Assembly: GCA_951799445.1 (NCBI GenBank)
Contig: OX637292.1
Location: forward strand, 1,243,296-1,307,295
Direction of reading: 5' to 3'
DNA: 64,000 nucleotides
Source: Pseudisothecium myosuroides
Taxonomy: Eukaryota; Streptophyta; Bryopsida; Hypnales; Lembophyllaceae
Positions 12,875 to 25,729 of the stretch are shown piece after piece. The position numbers and the translations under genes were made by a program. Numbering within the stretch: position 1 is the stretch's first letter; every line of letters starts with the position of its first letter. The notes beneath the pieces were generated by a model. The model was not told the origin of the DNA. It searched no databases and saw only the letters and a list, made by a program, of their open reading frames with translations.

Positions 12875-15800
12875 TTTGTTTTGAGTTTTCTTTATACAAT
12901 TTCTCATTCTGTTAAAAGTGGTTGGTTGTTTTCAATTTTTCTTTTATGTTGGATGATTGATCCAGCGTATTGTATGGCCATGGTGTTGATTGTTTTAAAA
13001 GTGTGTTTCAGAGCGGTTTTGGGTAATTTGAGTTTGGTTTCAAGGATTTTCATTGAAAGGAATATGTGTTGTTCCTCTAGCTCTTGCTATAATGACAATG
13101 AATGGGTCTACATTCCACCCGTGGGCCATGATGCTATTTAGTAGTAGTTGGTATTTTTGAATTTTATTATCTATTGTTACTTGCGAGAATCTGTCATTAG
13201 ACTATGTGAATTCTATGAACTGTATTATGAGACTGTTATTTGGGTTAGTTGGTGGATTGTTTTGGTAGAGGAATCCTTTAACCCAGAGGATATTTGGTTT
13301 GAATCTAGCATTGCAATGACATCTTTGTCTTTTATAAGAGCAAGGTAGCAGCCATTGGGGGCTGTATTTTCTTGTGGGTTGTTGTTGAATGTTTTTGCAT
13401 TCATGAGAGTATAGTATCTAGTGTTTTTGGTGGATAGGATTAGCTTTCTCAGTTCCCATACTGCTTTGTTATATCTTTTGACTCGGAGGGCGTGAATATG
13501 GTGTTGCTTGCATTTTAGGAGTACATGGAGCCATGTATCTACGTCATGGGAGTTACATATAGGGCATGTGATGGATGGAAATCTTTCTATGCCAAAAAAT
13601 AGTTTTTTTTAGCATTTCCTATGTATTGGCCGGTGCGGAATTTTAATAAGCTTGTTTTTTGTGAGTCTGTTATTTTGGGGCTAGACCAAAATTCATTAGA
13701 GAGAGCTTTATGCCTTTATCTATATCGGAATTAAGTGTCCATTTGCTAATGTTAGGGAATTGTTGTGCCATTATTTCTAGGTTTTTATCACGATCATGTT
13801 TGGTGATGTATGTTTTGAGGCATCTAACCAGGCCTTTATCAGGTCAATGGGTTGGGCCTAGCCATTCATCTTTTTGGTAATAGAATGGAGTAGTGTGCGC
13901 AAATTCATATTTTTTTGAGGCAAATTTGTATTCTTTTGTTGTGCCATTTTTTGCAAGTTTGTCTGCTTGTTTATTACCTTCAATATTAACGTGGCCTTTA
14001 ATTTTGAAAATTGTTGTAGGTTGTGTTCGTCTTTGGAGCATTTCTACCGTAGATTCTAATATGATTTTGTCTACATGGTTACAAGGTAGTGTAGGATGTT
14101 TTAGTTGTGTATTAGGTACATATAGACAGTTTAGGCAGGCAGTGAATATGTGTGTTGGTTCATTTGGATATTGAGTAGTGATTATACGTAGTATTTTATG
14201 TATGGCCATGAGCTCAACTCTAAAATTAGTTTGTAGACTGGGTAGTCATTCAAAAATTTGAATATCTTCTTTGAAAAGATTGTATATGCCGTATCTTGCT
14301 TTTTCACGTATCCAATAGCCGTGGGCATGTTGTTGAAGTGGCACAAATGATCCATCAGTGTAATAGCTATATTGCGGTGGGAATTTTAATTTGGGATTAG
14401 TCACATACATTGGTAACGGGGGCATATGTATATTTCTTGGGTTGTAGTTGAATTTGTATGTGAATTTATTCCAATTGGAATTTTTGTTCACTGTTACATT
14501 ACTAGGTGTTGGAGCAGCAATTTGTATGTGATATTGTGGTATTTGCCTATTTTGGAGGATCGTTGTGAGAGAATCTATTTGGTTGGGTGGGCCGATATTG
14601 TGTTTTTGGTGGCGTGTGCAAAGAATTTGTATTGCAAGGGGTTCAATATGTGGTCGTTTATTAAGCTCAGGGGGATTGTTGGTTCTTCGTATGTAATAGT
14701 GTCTGCGGCAAAATGGGCAATAATGTGTATGTCTACAAATGGTCCAGTATATGAGAAGAATTTTTGGTACCACTTTATGTCTGGTATGACTAGTATAGTT
14801 ATGGTATTTGGATCATGTTTGGCTGCTAGTCTTGCCTAATGCAGTGCTTGATGTGTTGTTTCCTCTTTTTGTGGATGTGCAAAACTGATGCCTTTCCATT
14901 TGTATTCAAAGGCTTTGCCGAGTGAACCAAATACTTTGTTTCTTTCAAATAGAGAGCAAAATTGTGTAATTTGTGTGGAGCAGGTGATTGGCAAGGAGAA
15001 ATATGAATGAGAGATGTTGAATGTTGTTGTTAGGGAATCTAGAATATTTTGAGGGAGTGTATGTTGTGATGTTCTAAGTGGACTTTTATTGGATTTTTTA
15101 TATTTGTATCATTGATAGGGCCATATGACTTCGGTTTCAAATGCTTGTGTAGGCAGTACAAGGCCATGTGTGCTATGGATGGCAGTGTGATATTGTTTCC
15201 ACAACCATTGTAACCTGGTGGTTGGGATAGTAGTGAAATGTTTACTAGTATCGAGGTATATGTGTGTTAGTTCATTTTGTGTTATTATGGTATGTGTATT
15301 TGTTAGAATGTTTTTTCTGGGTTACATTCGGTAGTGGAGATATGCGTAAGTGGAATTTATTGTTGGAGGTGGGATGAATCTAGTATCTCTAGATTGTTTA
15401 TGGTTAAAGTTTACTGTGATGATGCTTCTATAGTGCTTATGTTGTTGTTTTGTGTAATATTGTGTTAGTAGAGTGATGTTGTGTGCGATTATTGTTGGTT
15501 GATTAAATGGAAAGAGATATCTTTGTGGTAGCCATTTATTATAAGTTGTATTATATATCTTGAAGTATCCATTGATATAGGTATGTATTATATATTTTTT
15601 TGAAATTTTGTATTTCTCTTTTATTTCTTTGGTTTTCTGGTCTGTTATAGTATGCATGGGAAATCTAAGTGAGTTGTTTTGAATATGTAGAGGTGGATTT
15701 TGCTGTTGTAGTAGTTGTGGTGGTGGTGGATGTGGAGGATTGTCTAAGGTCCTTGGGGTTATATCTTGGTTGTCTGAAATGTATTGTCCACATTGGCCAT

Positions 15801-15930
15801 TGCAAATACCATCCAGAAAGTTGGTGAAGGCCATGCCATTCTGTACAATGCATGTATTTTCCCACCCACACTCCACATTTGGCAAGGTTTGTTGTAGCCT
15901 TCACTAAGCACCTCATTTGCTTGGTCACCG
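12875..15930 (-). mobile_element. Decayed retroelement coding region with RNase H and C-terminal zinc-finger module
   Basis: Reading the minus strand from about 15890 to 12900 gives a protein-like sequence broken by several stops and frame changes. Near 14345 the motif YTDGSF starts an RNase H domain, which continues through LNCLYVPNTQLKHPT and ends KGHVNIEGNKQADKLAKNG near 13945. Around 13560 a zinc-finger-like segment reads CPICNSHDVDTWLHVLLKC and leads into HIHALRVKRYNKAVWELRK. The end, near 13340-13190, contains WLLPCSYKRQRCHCNARFKP. Upstream, near 14950-14700, lies a segment KGISFAHPQKEETTHQALH followed by VIPDIKWYQKFF. RNase H followed by a Cys/His finger is typical of LINE-type elements, but no reverse transcriptase core was seen here. 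Element ends and target duplication were not found. The element is inactive. Confidence 0.6.
13844..14345 (-). pseudogene. RNase H domain of the decayed retroelement
   Basis: The domain runs from YTDGSF near 14345 to ADKLAKNG near 13945, with the conserved middle Asp in the region FTACLNCLY (normally FTDSLN, so this active-site Asp appears to be Ala here). The last conserved element GNKQADKLA retains its Asp. A stop between EDIQIFE and the next block splits the domain. It is therefore a broken RNase H1-like domain and not a functional enzyme. Confidence 0.6.
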
Positions 15931-18207
15931 CCATGTCAATAGAATCAGCTGCATTGGTGCAGATAGAAAAAACAACCTTATTCTACCAAATTCATACTTA
16001 TATTGTTTTAGGCTCTTATCGGTGCCAAGGTTTAACTATTTGCCACGGTTTCACTTTCAGAAGTACACATACAGTTGGCCATTAGAGCGGCCCACTCTTC
16101 AAAATCAACAACATTTATTTATTTATTTATTTGGAAACATACGGCCTTTAAAGGCTGCAGCTAGGATAGACTTGACACAGCCATGGCAAACCATGGACCT
16201 AATCTCCATCAGGAACAAGTGAAGGGACAAACCTCCTCCTCGTGCACTAGCACAAAGAGCCCCTATGTGAGCAATGTCATCATTAGAAATTGTACTGGGA
16301 ACCTCATGGATTCCACCAAAAGTCCCTACCAACTAGCCATCACCGATAGTTTAAGGTCATTTTAGACCAAAAATCAACAACATTTTGGAGGCTGGGGCCA
16401 CATACAAGTCTCTAAAGGCCACAATGTGGCCATGTAGCATTAAGCCTTTGGCAATGCTCTCAGTATAGTATAGTGGCCGATGGATACGGAATCACGCAAG
16501 CAAAAGTGGCACTCACTCATGTTTGAGCCATTAGAAGGAGTCATTGTTATGGAAAATTTATTGTTTTTCATTCTCCAAGACTACAATACCTTTATTTGTC
16601 TTAACCAATCACGATGCTCAATGGGGCTCTCAATGATGTGAATATATTATGTGCCTTCAAGAACCAATCATAGTGCATTCCAATGAGCATATTCTTCTTT
16701 CATCTACTTCAATGAACTTGTAATCACCTATTTTATTGAGTAATAAAGCTTTGAATTCCCCAAGCTCGGTTGACAAGAAGACGCAACTTTCCATGCAATT
16801 GATATGTCTGATGTTTTAGAAAGTTAGAAGGGGGAAGAATCACGAGTCTCTCAACTAAGATATGGTCTTGGTGTGACATCTTTTGCACTTTTAATTGTTG
16901 TTCTATTTGTTTGAGTGGAATGCTTTCATGACCATGCAAGCTTCCATGTGGAGTTGGAATTAGAAAATAATTTTCAAGTTTTCAAAAATTGGAATTGTTT
17001 TAGCCAATTTCCATGATGTTTACACTTCCATGTGAACAGGGAGAAACTACATTTGAAGAATAGCTTTGACTTGTGAGTAAGGAAAAACTACATTCTAGGA
17101 GTAGCTTTGTCTTGTTGTCAAACTAAAAGCAATCCAAAAGTTCAAGTCCAATGTTAAAAGTAGTTTTTAAGTGGTCAGAAATTTACTTCCTCCACTTCTT
17201 ATGGGCTTCTCCCTATAATTTTGCCAGCAAACTACTCTGATTTTTTTCTTGCAAATATTGTCCATTCAATAATAAAAATATTAATAATGTTGATTTTGAG
17301 ACCATTATTATGAATAAAAATTCTATTGGAGTCAATTCAACGAGCCATGTCTCAGGGACGTGGAAAGTAAGGTTTATCCTTGATGCCTCCTTTTGGAAGT
17401 AGACTCTATGTCTCAAACCTATGACTAGTAATAAGTAACCAATAATAAACTAGTTGTTGATATTTGTATCAAGTGTCTCATAATCAATGATTGTTGTTCA
17501 CTATTTTTTTAATTCAAATTTTAGTGCAGTTTCTTGGATGTCTTTTGTATACATGTATACACCACACTTCCATGATGAGTTTTAGAAAACATTTTATCTT
17601 TCTACAAATTTTGGTCAATCTCAGTACCCGAATATCTGCCTTGAGGTACAAGCATCCATTTCCAACCTTGCACCCTATATATATCATTTTTGAAAGTAGC
17701 CCAAAATATATAGCTTGCATACATGCTGATAAAAACAATTTAAGGTACATCATGTAATTGAACTTCAAAAACTCATGATATTTTCTCACACATTTGTAAT
17801 ATCAATAAATTTATATTTGGAAATTCTTGATTTTTCATTTACTTTGTGTTAAAATTAGTCTCATATGTTCACTTGATTCCTCCCCAAAGTATGTGAAATT
17901 ACTTAAAATATCAATTCTTGATGCTCCACCTTATAACATTCCTATCAAATTAGCAAACCTTTGCCTTGAATCCCTACGAGACAACTCTTTGTTTGTCTTT
18001 CATTCGACTTTGGGTAACTTGGCGCAGTGAGGCTATGAGGGAGACGTGACTCTTTCATTTCCCTCCCCCTCAATGGAGATGGATGGAAGGAAGTGCTAGC
18101 ATGTGAGCATAGAATCTATGAATTTAGGAGTTTATGTAATAGACACCTTCTATAATTATGAGTGTCTATGTTATAGGTGCTTGTGTTATAGACTCTTTCC
18201 ATGTTAT
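15931..18207. other. AT-rich intergenic region
   Basis: No supported gene. A short (ATTT)n microsatellite lies at about 16112-16132. The remainder is AT-rich and shows no clear terminal repeats; the short open frames have no recognisable domains. Confidence 0.4.
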
Positions 18208-18285
18208 AGTGTAAGGTATCCCCCCCCCATTCCCGACCATAGACCCGTTCCTGACCTATAGGTGCACGTATTTTTGACCAAGTTT

Positions 18286-20074
18286 TCCAGGGAGGTCACT
18301 ATCGGTGTTTTAGAAAACTACGTGAGTTAAAAAATAGGGTCCATTTAATTCAAAGTAGAGAAATTTTATGTAATATGTAGGGCTACTATAGGGTCCATGA
18401 AATGCTACATACTCTATTATATATAAACTAGGGTATATAAAAACATCCTGTAGTAGGAATTTTTAATAATAAGTTAGCCTTGATAGATAGAGGCCTTGCA
18501 AAATTTTAATAGTACAATGAGTTTAGATGCTCATATAGATGCGGATAGATAATTTCAAGTAGATGATAACATGGACATAGTCAAGAAATTCTACAATATA
18601 GGGTAGTTTCTTGAAATTGTGCCACGGTACTAGTAGTATATATATCAAAAAATTAAGCGTAAACATAAGGCATTGACCACAAGTGGCAGAAATTGTCACA
18701 TTGCACGAATAGGGAGGTTTATCTTAGTGGATTCAACGAACTAAAAACTGTACAACATGAAAATATCTAGAGTTTACAATCAATTTAACTTCATGCTTTG
18801 AAGCCATAAATGATAAACACACTTGTATTAAATGGGATGTTCACGGAATAGTTTCAATGGAGATTTTGAAGTGTTCAATGGTAAACTTGTTAGTATCCTC
18901 TAAAGGCCAAAGGGTGTTTTGAAAGAAGAAAAAATCCAAAACTACCCATTTTGATGCATTGTCCAAAATTAAAAATTAATTTTTTTTTGGAATTTCAAGC
19001 ATTTAAAAGTGTATTAAACAATTAAGGCAATGTGTAGAAAAAATTTCAAACCGTTTGACCACGTGGATTGAAAAATCATAACATTTGAAGTGAATTTTTT
19101 TTTTAATTCTTGCAAAATACAACCTGTAGACTTTGAGCCCTCCTTGAGTAAAATTTTTGCACTTTAGAAACATGAGGATTTTGGCCACTCGTACACATAT
19201 GATGTTAGGTTTATCCATGAAAAATTTTAGAAGCAAATATAAAGTCTAGCTTACTCTAAATCAACCTACAATGTAAGGTGGTTAAGTGCATTGGCAATAC
19301 ACTAGACATTTTTTGATGATTTCTTGTGCAATGAAGAAATTTTTTATTTGAAATCCAAACGATAAAAAATTAGAGACAAACATTTGGAATATGTAAAAAA
19401 AAATTCAAGAACTTTGACTTCACATATTGCAAGATAATAGGGCTAAGGGCTTGAAGTAGAGGAAAATGTTATTTTTTGAAGCCACCCCAACGTAGCTAGT
19501 AAAGTTTGACTCCTCTTAGAATGTGATTTGAGAATTAATTTTTTTTGTTGCTAATTGTATGCCATATTTTATTAGTTACGTACATGCCAAACTTCAAAAG
19601 TTATGAGCATTTTTACAAAAGGTGTCCAAGAGATGCCCAAATTGCCTAGGCTCCCCAAAAAGTTCAAGGCAAGATGACTTTTGATTTGGGTATTCAATGA
19701 AAAAAAAGTACATTCTCACTAAAGGGGTACATGTTCACACCTTATGTCAAAATTTTGTAAATAACCGACCAAAATTGACTTCATAGGATCCTATTCAAAT
19801 TTTCAATTGTTCATTCAATGGACAATTGGTCTTTAGGTTAAAAACTACCCTTTGGTCGATTGGACACTTAAATTTTATATGTAAGATAGCCCTTCTTAAA
19901 AAAACTACATGAATGAATTTACAAAAACCATAGGGTATTAAAAATATACCCCTTGTAGCTTTTTATGTAAAATTACGGTCATCTTAAATACAATAATTAA
20001 GGTAAATAGCCCCACATCAAATACCCTTTTAACTCAAGTATATACCTTAAATTACAAGGAGTGATCTCCCCGGG
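18286..20074. mobile_element. hAT-like non-autonomous element, copy 1
   Basis: A perfect 8-bp direct repeat CCAAGTTT flanks it at 18278-18285 and 20075-20082. The left end is TCCAGGGAGGTCACT; the right end, read inward on the other strand, is CCCGGGGAGATCACT. These terminal repeats match those of the copies at 50201 and 63191. Length is 1,789 bp, with no transposase frame. Eight-bp duplications are typical of hAT elements (also of P and Merlin), and ends beginning C(A/C)GGG agree with hAT. Superfamily is an inference; the element boundaries are well supported. Confidence 0.85.
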
Positions 20075-20082
20075 CCAAGTTT

Positions 20083-20808
20083 AGAATGTTTTTTTTTCCT
20101 TTTCAAGGTTGGAACTAATAAATAAATGACACATGTCTCAAGTTGTGAAAAAAAAGTAGGAAATAATGATTAGGTCAAAAGTTATTGAATGATCGGAATT
20201 GGAAGTGTCTACACATTGGCCATGGGTCTAGCGCTTTTTTTGCCTCCCAAAATTCATAGTAATTTCAATTCAAGCGATAAAATTACCAATTTTTTTGCAA
20301 TCCATGTCATTTCTATTAATGTACCTCTGAAAAATATTTGTTTTGCCTTCACTACTCCAAATCATGTCGGAATTACTTATTCGGTCGGTTAGGGGGGGTA
20401 CCTTACCTATGTTATAAGTACATATATTATGAACACTTTCAAATGGTTGTAGGTACATACCTACAAATAGGTTCAAGGCTTGTAGGCTCACATCTCTGCA
20501 CTCATGCACTAGCTTTGTAGGATAGATGGATTCCTTATTTAACCTTATTTTTACATTCTGCTTCTTGTCTTCTATTCCTAAAATTACTTCTAAAGTCTAT
20601 TTTCCGTAATTTTTTATAATCTGTATCCACTATAGTGGATAGTAATTCAATGTGTCAAAGTTGATTTATAAAATTGAATCCAAGCACCTTAATCTAGTTT
20701 TTAAATTATTTTTCAGATTCAGAAATTCAAATACCAGTATTAAACTATCAATTGAGGTTATCAACAAAAGAATATGGGATAATCTGCATCCTTGTCAATT
20801 ACATACAC

Positions 20809-20856
<48 letters not shown>

Positions 20857-22217
20857 AAAAATGGAATTTATAACCATATCCGTATCCTACCCAATTCGGC
20901 CCCCGCCCAAGTCATTCAACTTTTAATTTAATATTTTGTACCTTGGCCAACCTATTTTCTACCTAAAATGGATTGCTTGGTGTTTTTTAGGAGATAGTGA
21001 AGGGTATTGGCTTTGTGGATAGAGGTGGAGACAATAACTCATTTAGCAAAAATAAAGTGAAATATTGATGGTTAATATTACAAAGGAACAAACAATTCTT
21101 TAATCAAATACCAAAGTGTCTATTCAAGGAACAATTGGAAGTATATGTAGGCTCCTACAAAGTCACTTTGGAATGGATATTTTTTAAAGTTGTTGTGGTG
21201 TGTGGAAATAGTATATCTTCTTTCTAAAAATATATACTTTTTTCCTAGTCACATGCCTAGATCAAAAGCTATCAATTTCACAAAGTATCCTAGATATGAT
21301 ATATATAGCACAAGCAAAATTCCTCCTCTACTTCTAAAATTTGACAAATATATAACTAATATGACATAGGGTGGAAATGTCAAGAAAATTAATCATGTGC
21401 CTTATAAAATTATGAAAATATTTGGATTACCTAACAATATCAACATTCATTTTAGATATTAAACATGATGAAGTTGGCTAAATCCATATTTTTGAATTGT
21501 TCGATAGACTCAATCAAAAAAATCGAATAATTCATAATGAGAGCACCAATAAATAAATAATAGTAATTTTCTAATTCTATGATTAAACAAATGATTAAAT
21601 TGGAATTTTTTTATTCCTCTTAGTATATAGACCAATAGTGCAAATTTTTTATACTTCTCAATATATAGACCAATAGTGCAAATTTTGGATGATGAATGAA
21701 TTCAATCATGTTCCATGCACACAAAAGACTTGTTTTTTTCATACATTGAATATTTTTTAGAATCTTATGTAAATTGAAATACGTTATAAATATTTTTAAA
21801 TAGAAATATTCTATAATTTAAAGAATATATGTGTATTTTACTCCAATTTTTTTTTTTCAAATTCCAAAAATGGCCGTTCAAACTTGACACTTATATATAA
21901 AGAAATAGTAATTTAAAAAATATATATGATCAAAAATTCATATTGCAAATTCAGAAGGAGAATATCTTTTTATAAATCAATAACTTATAGAATCTAAGCT
22001 ATAATCAATTTTAGAAGGAATTTTGAATCATATATTATAAGAATCATTGATAAAATAATACTAATTATTGCATTGGTAAATAGTAATATATAGATGTGAT
22101 ATATGGATATGATATGTAACAACTTTTGTTTGAAAATAATCTCCAAAATATTTTTTTCCAAGTAGCACTTTGTAATATATCTTTCATTTTCAAAAAAATT
22201 GGACCAATACTAGGTTA
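20083..22217. other. AT-rich region without genes
   Basis: No coding sequence was recognised. Near 20388-20404 lies a GGGGGGGTACC motif that mirrors GGTATCCCCCCCC at 18208-18220. A TA microsatellite lies inside. The rest appears to be degraded repeat sequence. Confidence 0.4.
20810..20852. repeat. (TA)n microsatellite
   Basis: About 21 uninterrupted TA units. It is the longest perfect dinucleotide tract in the window and likely to vary in length between individuals. Confidence 0.95.
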
Positions 22218-22221
22218 TTAA

Positions 22222-23156
22222 CCCCTAAAGGACCATTGTCCCTACGGGGGACAAATGTGTTTTTGGGCAAGTACCTACGGGCTGAAATTTTCTCCTGATT
22301 TTTTGAAACTTTTTTTGGAGGTAGAAAAACTGATTAGCTTCAAGGAAATATAATTTTTTTCACAATCGGTGCCCGGGAAAAAAAGTTATGACCATATAAG
22401 CTCAAAACAGGCTACGGGGGGCAGCTCGGGCAGCAAAAAAAAAAGGGACAAAAATTTGAATTTTTTTTTTTAATATTTTTTTTCGCATAGATTATATTTT
22501 TGGCTTTCCAGAAAGCTTTGATTCATTTCATTTGGATATGTTATGAGAAAGTTATGGACATTCTTGTTTTTCGGGTAGTTAAAGCATCTTCTTGAAAAAA
22601 ATAACTTTGGGATTCATTTCTGAATGCAATTTTTCAAATTTTTCAAATTTTTTTTTTTGGGATGGTCTGATTTACTTGTTAGAAAAGTCTCACCATTGGG
22701 ATTAGTGCATTTTAATTCCATCTAAAATATATGAATGTTTTAGATTTTCCTTCTATCTTGTACCTACATCTACTTAACAATTTTTTTAAGAATGATAATT
22801 AAGTTTTTTTTTAATATATTTTTTTTTTCTAGACTCTCAACTCAATTCTCCACTATATAAAATAAAAGATCAAAACTCTGTAGTGCAAAAATTTTAAGTT
22901 AAAAATGTTTAAAGTCAAAAAATCTAGTCCCGCAATGTGCTGAAAAACTTGTTTTTTTCACTTTAAATGCAAATATCTTGCAATCTGTGCGGTCAAAAAT
23001 TATAAAAAAAATTCCACACATTATTATACTAGTTAGGTGTAAGATCCTACGGTTGGATGTGAAAAAAAAACATTTTTCAAATTTTTTTACTCTTTGCTAT
23101 AGAAATGGCAGTTTTCAGTGTTTTTTGGCAGAAAAAAGGCCTCGATCCTTTAGGGG
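22222..23156. mobile_element. piggyBac-type MITE, copy B
   Basis: TTAA lies at 22218-22221 and 23157-23160. Ends are CCCCTAAAGGACC on the left and GATCCTTTAGGGG on the right. Just inside the left end a hairpin pairs TTGTCCC (22236-22242) with GGGACAA (22248-22254); the right end instead carries GGCAGAAAAAAGGCC. Length is 935 bp with no coding capacity. TTAA duplication plus CCCY ends are the hallmarks of piggyBac-derived elements. This copy is the cleanest representative of the B subfamily. Confidence 0.88.
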
Positions 23157-23160
23157 TTAA

Positions 23161-25100
23161 AAAAATAATGTTTTACATTGTTTAGAGATAAGACTATAAA
23201 ATTTGAAATCATATTTCGAGAGATAAAACTTTAGAATTGAAAGAATGTTATTTTTTACCATTTTGTTGTTGCATGTACAATTTTTCAAAAGTCTATTCAA
23301 AGTCCCTTTTGCTTAACATGCAAATTTTAAGAAATTTCTAAGGCCCAAGATACCTGGTACATCTTGGCAGCAATCATGGAAATCTCAATTGCCATTTCAA
23401 ACAAAAGAATAAAACCTAATAAGACTTTTTACTTTATTTTTCTAGTTTTAGATTAAAATATTTGTTCTAAGTGTGATGTATAATTTAAAAAAAAAAATTA
23501 TTCTCATTTTTTTAAAATTTAGAATTTACAAGTGTTAATACAATAGGGATTTTTTATATTGTATTATTTTTTAAATTTACGTGATAATTGTTTGAGGCTT
23601 CATATCTTTTGGATTTCAATATCAAAATGGGCAACTAAAAATATATTCTAAAAAAATTACTTAATTTTATTTGAATGGTGACTATATAAAATGCACGTAA
23701 ATGATTCAATTTTGAATAATGAGATGAAAATTATGAGGAGTTTCATTTTGTAGAAACAACAGTAGAAAAAACATTTGAAGTAGTTTTTTGGACTCAATTT
23801 TGAAAACTTTCAACGATTTAGGTTTTTATTTCATCAAGTACCACCTTCTAGTTTATAAATTTTTTGAAGATGAATATGATTTTGGGGGGGGGGATTATAA
23901 TCTTTTCTATATATTCGCAATCCATTTTCAAACATGTTAATTAAAACACACAAGTTACATAACACATGTTTTTATTTTGAGACTATTAAAAGACAAAAAT
24001 TTCAAATTAGGGACTAATAAACCTACTTTTTGAAGTTCAGGCATATTGAATTTGCAGTGGGTGGGGATTTTTACTCTAAAATATGTTAAAAATGTACTTG
24101 AACAAGTTAACTAAAGGATCCTATAGTTGAATTTGTTGAAGAATAAATACAGATGAAGATTTTAGCCTTCTTTGATTTTAAGTATTTTGAAGCAATTTGG
24201 ACCTCAAAACATCAGTCTTTTAGGAGCTAAACATGTAATAATAGTCATTGCAAACAACACTGTTGTGTATGCCGTAAATGATCATGCGTAATCATGGGAC
24301 TTCATTATGAACAAGAACATTAGCATGATCTTGCTCATGTTGTAAAATACATAATGCAGAATAGGACTAAAGGTATGTTTGCACTTGGTGTTACGGATGA
24401 TGTTTGCAATGTGAATCAGGTCTAGAGGTAGGTCTAAATTTGTTCCTAAGACCCTTAGTAACAACACTCTTTAATACTAAGAGCAAACATACCTTAAATC
24501 ACCATAATTAGAGAAGTGCATCAATGCATGTGTTGGTTCAAAAATAAATGATATTCAACAAAAGAAAGGCTCTATATGAGTCACTTTATTGTTGAATATA
24601 AACTGTAATATCCATTTAGGCTTTTGAGAGGCTTAGAATGGGCTGGTCACCGTGGAAATCATCTTTTTCGACACAGTGTGAATCATCTACTAGAAAACAA
24701 CCAAAAGCACTCATTGGAGGTCAAACTAGTGTGCAAGACTTCCCCTTTTGCACAAAATTCCAAGGATGAACGACTGCACTTCTGTCTTACATTACATGGT
24801 TAGTAGATTCTCTGTCATCTACTACTCGGACCACAGTCTCGTCCTTGTCGTCGATCCACTCAGGGTTAACATTGTAAGAGTTCAACAAGTGATAATGGTG
24901 TTCATGGACTGTTCACCCCATAGTCACGCAATGCTGCATTTACGATCAAGAACAACAACAGCAGCATCATGTAGCCGTCGTTTCCGTACATGTTCCTCCC
25001 AGTAATAATAATGTAGCCATCGATGCAAGCCCCCTTGCAAACCCATTTTGCGATGCTTGAGGGTTTCGAGATAATGGATGAAACTTGCAGCTCCGAGTAC
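23161..25100. other. AT-rich region without supported genes
   Basis: No recognisable gene or complete element. A G-run lies at about 23883-23892. Between about 24750 and 25060 the composition becomes less AT-rich and minus-strand frames contain protein-like segments such as NPEWIDDKDETVVRVVDD, but they are short, change frame, and match no family I know. Confidence 0.35.
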
Positions 25101-25113
25101 TTCAGTTGGCAGG

Positions 25114-25389
25114 CAAGATGCTAAATGAGTCTCACGAAGTGCGACCAGCAGGGTAAAAACGCAAGTTCTTGGGGGGTAAAAGTAAAATCTTGCCCCTATA
25201 TTGAGCCGTGTCTAAGGTATGTTCTAGACCTCTCCTAGCTAATTTGGAGTCTCTGATCGCAAATATGAATTCAAAATTTGCAAAAAAAATTTGTGTGAAA
25301 AATAAAAAATTCCTGCGTTTTTCCTTGGGGTAAAATTCCTGCGTTTTCACACTGCCAATTTCATTTCGTGGGACTCATTTAGCATCCTG
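25114..25389. mobile_element. MITE with 11-bp target duplication (Mutator-like)
   Basis: The direct repeat CAGTTGGCAGG occurs exactly at both sides (25103-25113 and 25390-25400). The terminal inverted repeats begin CAAGATGCTAAATGAGTC on the left and, on the other strand, CAGGATGCTAAATGAGTC on the right, and similarity continues through CACGAA. Length is 276 bp. Target duplications of 9-11 bp point to the Mutator superfamily. Confidence 0.85.
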
Positions 25390-25405
25390 CAGTTGGCAGG
25401 ACTAA

Positions 25406-25729
25406 GGGCCTCCTTACATGCTCCCTCGGTGGGCAAAGCGCTACAGGGGGAGCTACAGGGAAAAAACGAATTCCACTTTTATGTGGACCCGGTGGGTAGA
25501 GGAGGCTTCCAATGGAGGAGTGGACACGTATTAGATTCTCTCATGATCCACTAGTCACCACTAGTCTCCACCAATGGAGTTGTCCACTGATTGTCCACCG
25601 ATATCTGTTGAAATTGGGGTCCTCCTTTTCCGTTTGCCCACCCCGGCAAGACAATCGGTAAAGGCAATTTTGTCTTCTTGTCTGTTTCAGACCCAAGTTT
25701 ACCCACCGGGCTCACATGTAAGCTGGCCC
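25406..25729. mobile_element. Tourist-like MITE (PIF/Harbinger type)
   Basis: TAA flanks the element at 25403-25405 and 25730-25732. The left end reads GGGCCTCCTTACATG and the inverted right end reads GGGCCAGCTTACATG, with further matching through CGGTGGG. Length is 324 bp with no coding frame. A 3-bp TWA duplication together with a GGGCC terminus is the pattern of PIF/Harbinger MITEs. It begins only 5 bp after the duplication of the neighbouring 276-bp MITE. Confidence 0.8.

Noticed and set aside
24750..25060. Protein-like minus-strand segments
   Set aside because: Short, frame-shifting and without family match; too weak to call a gene.
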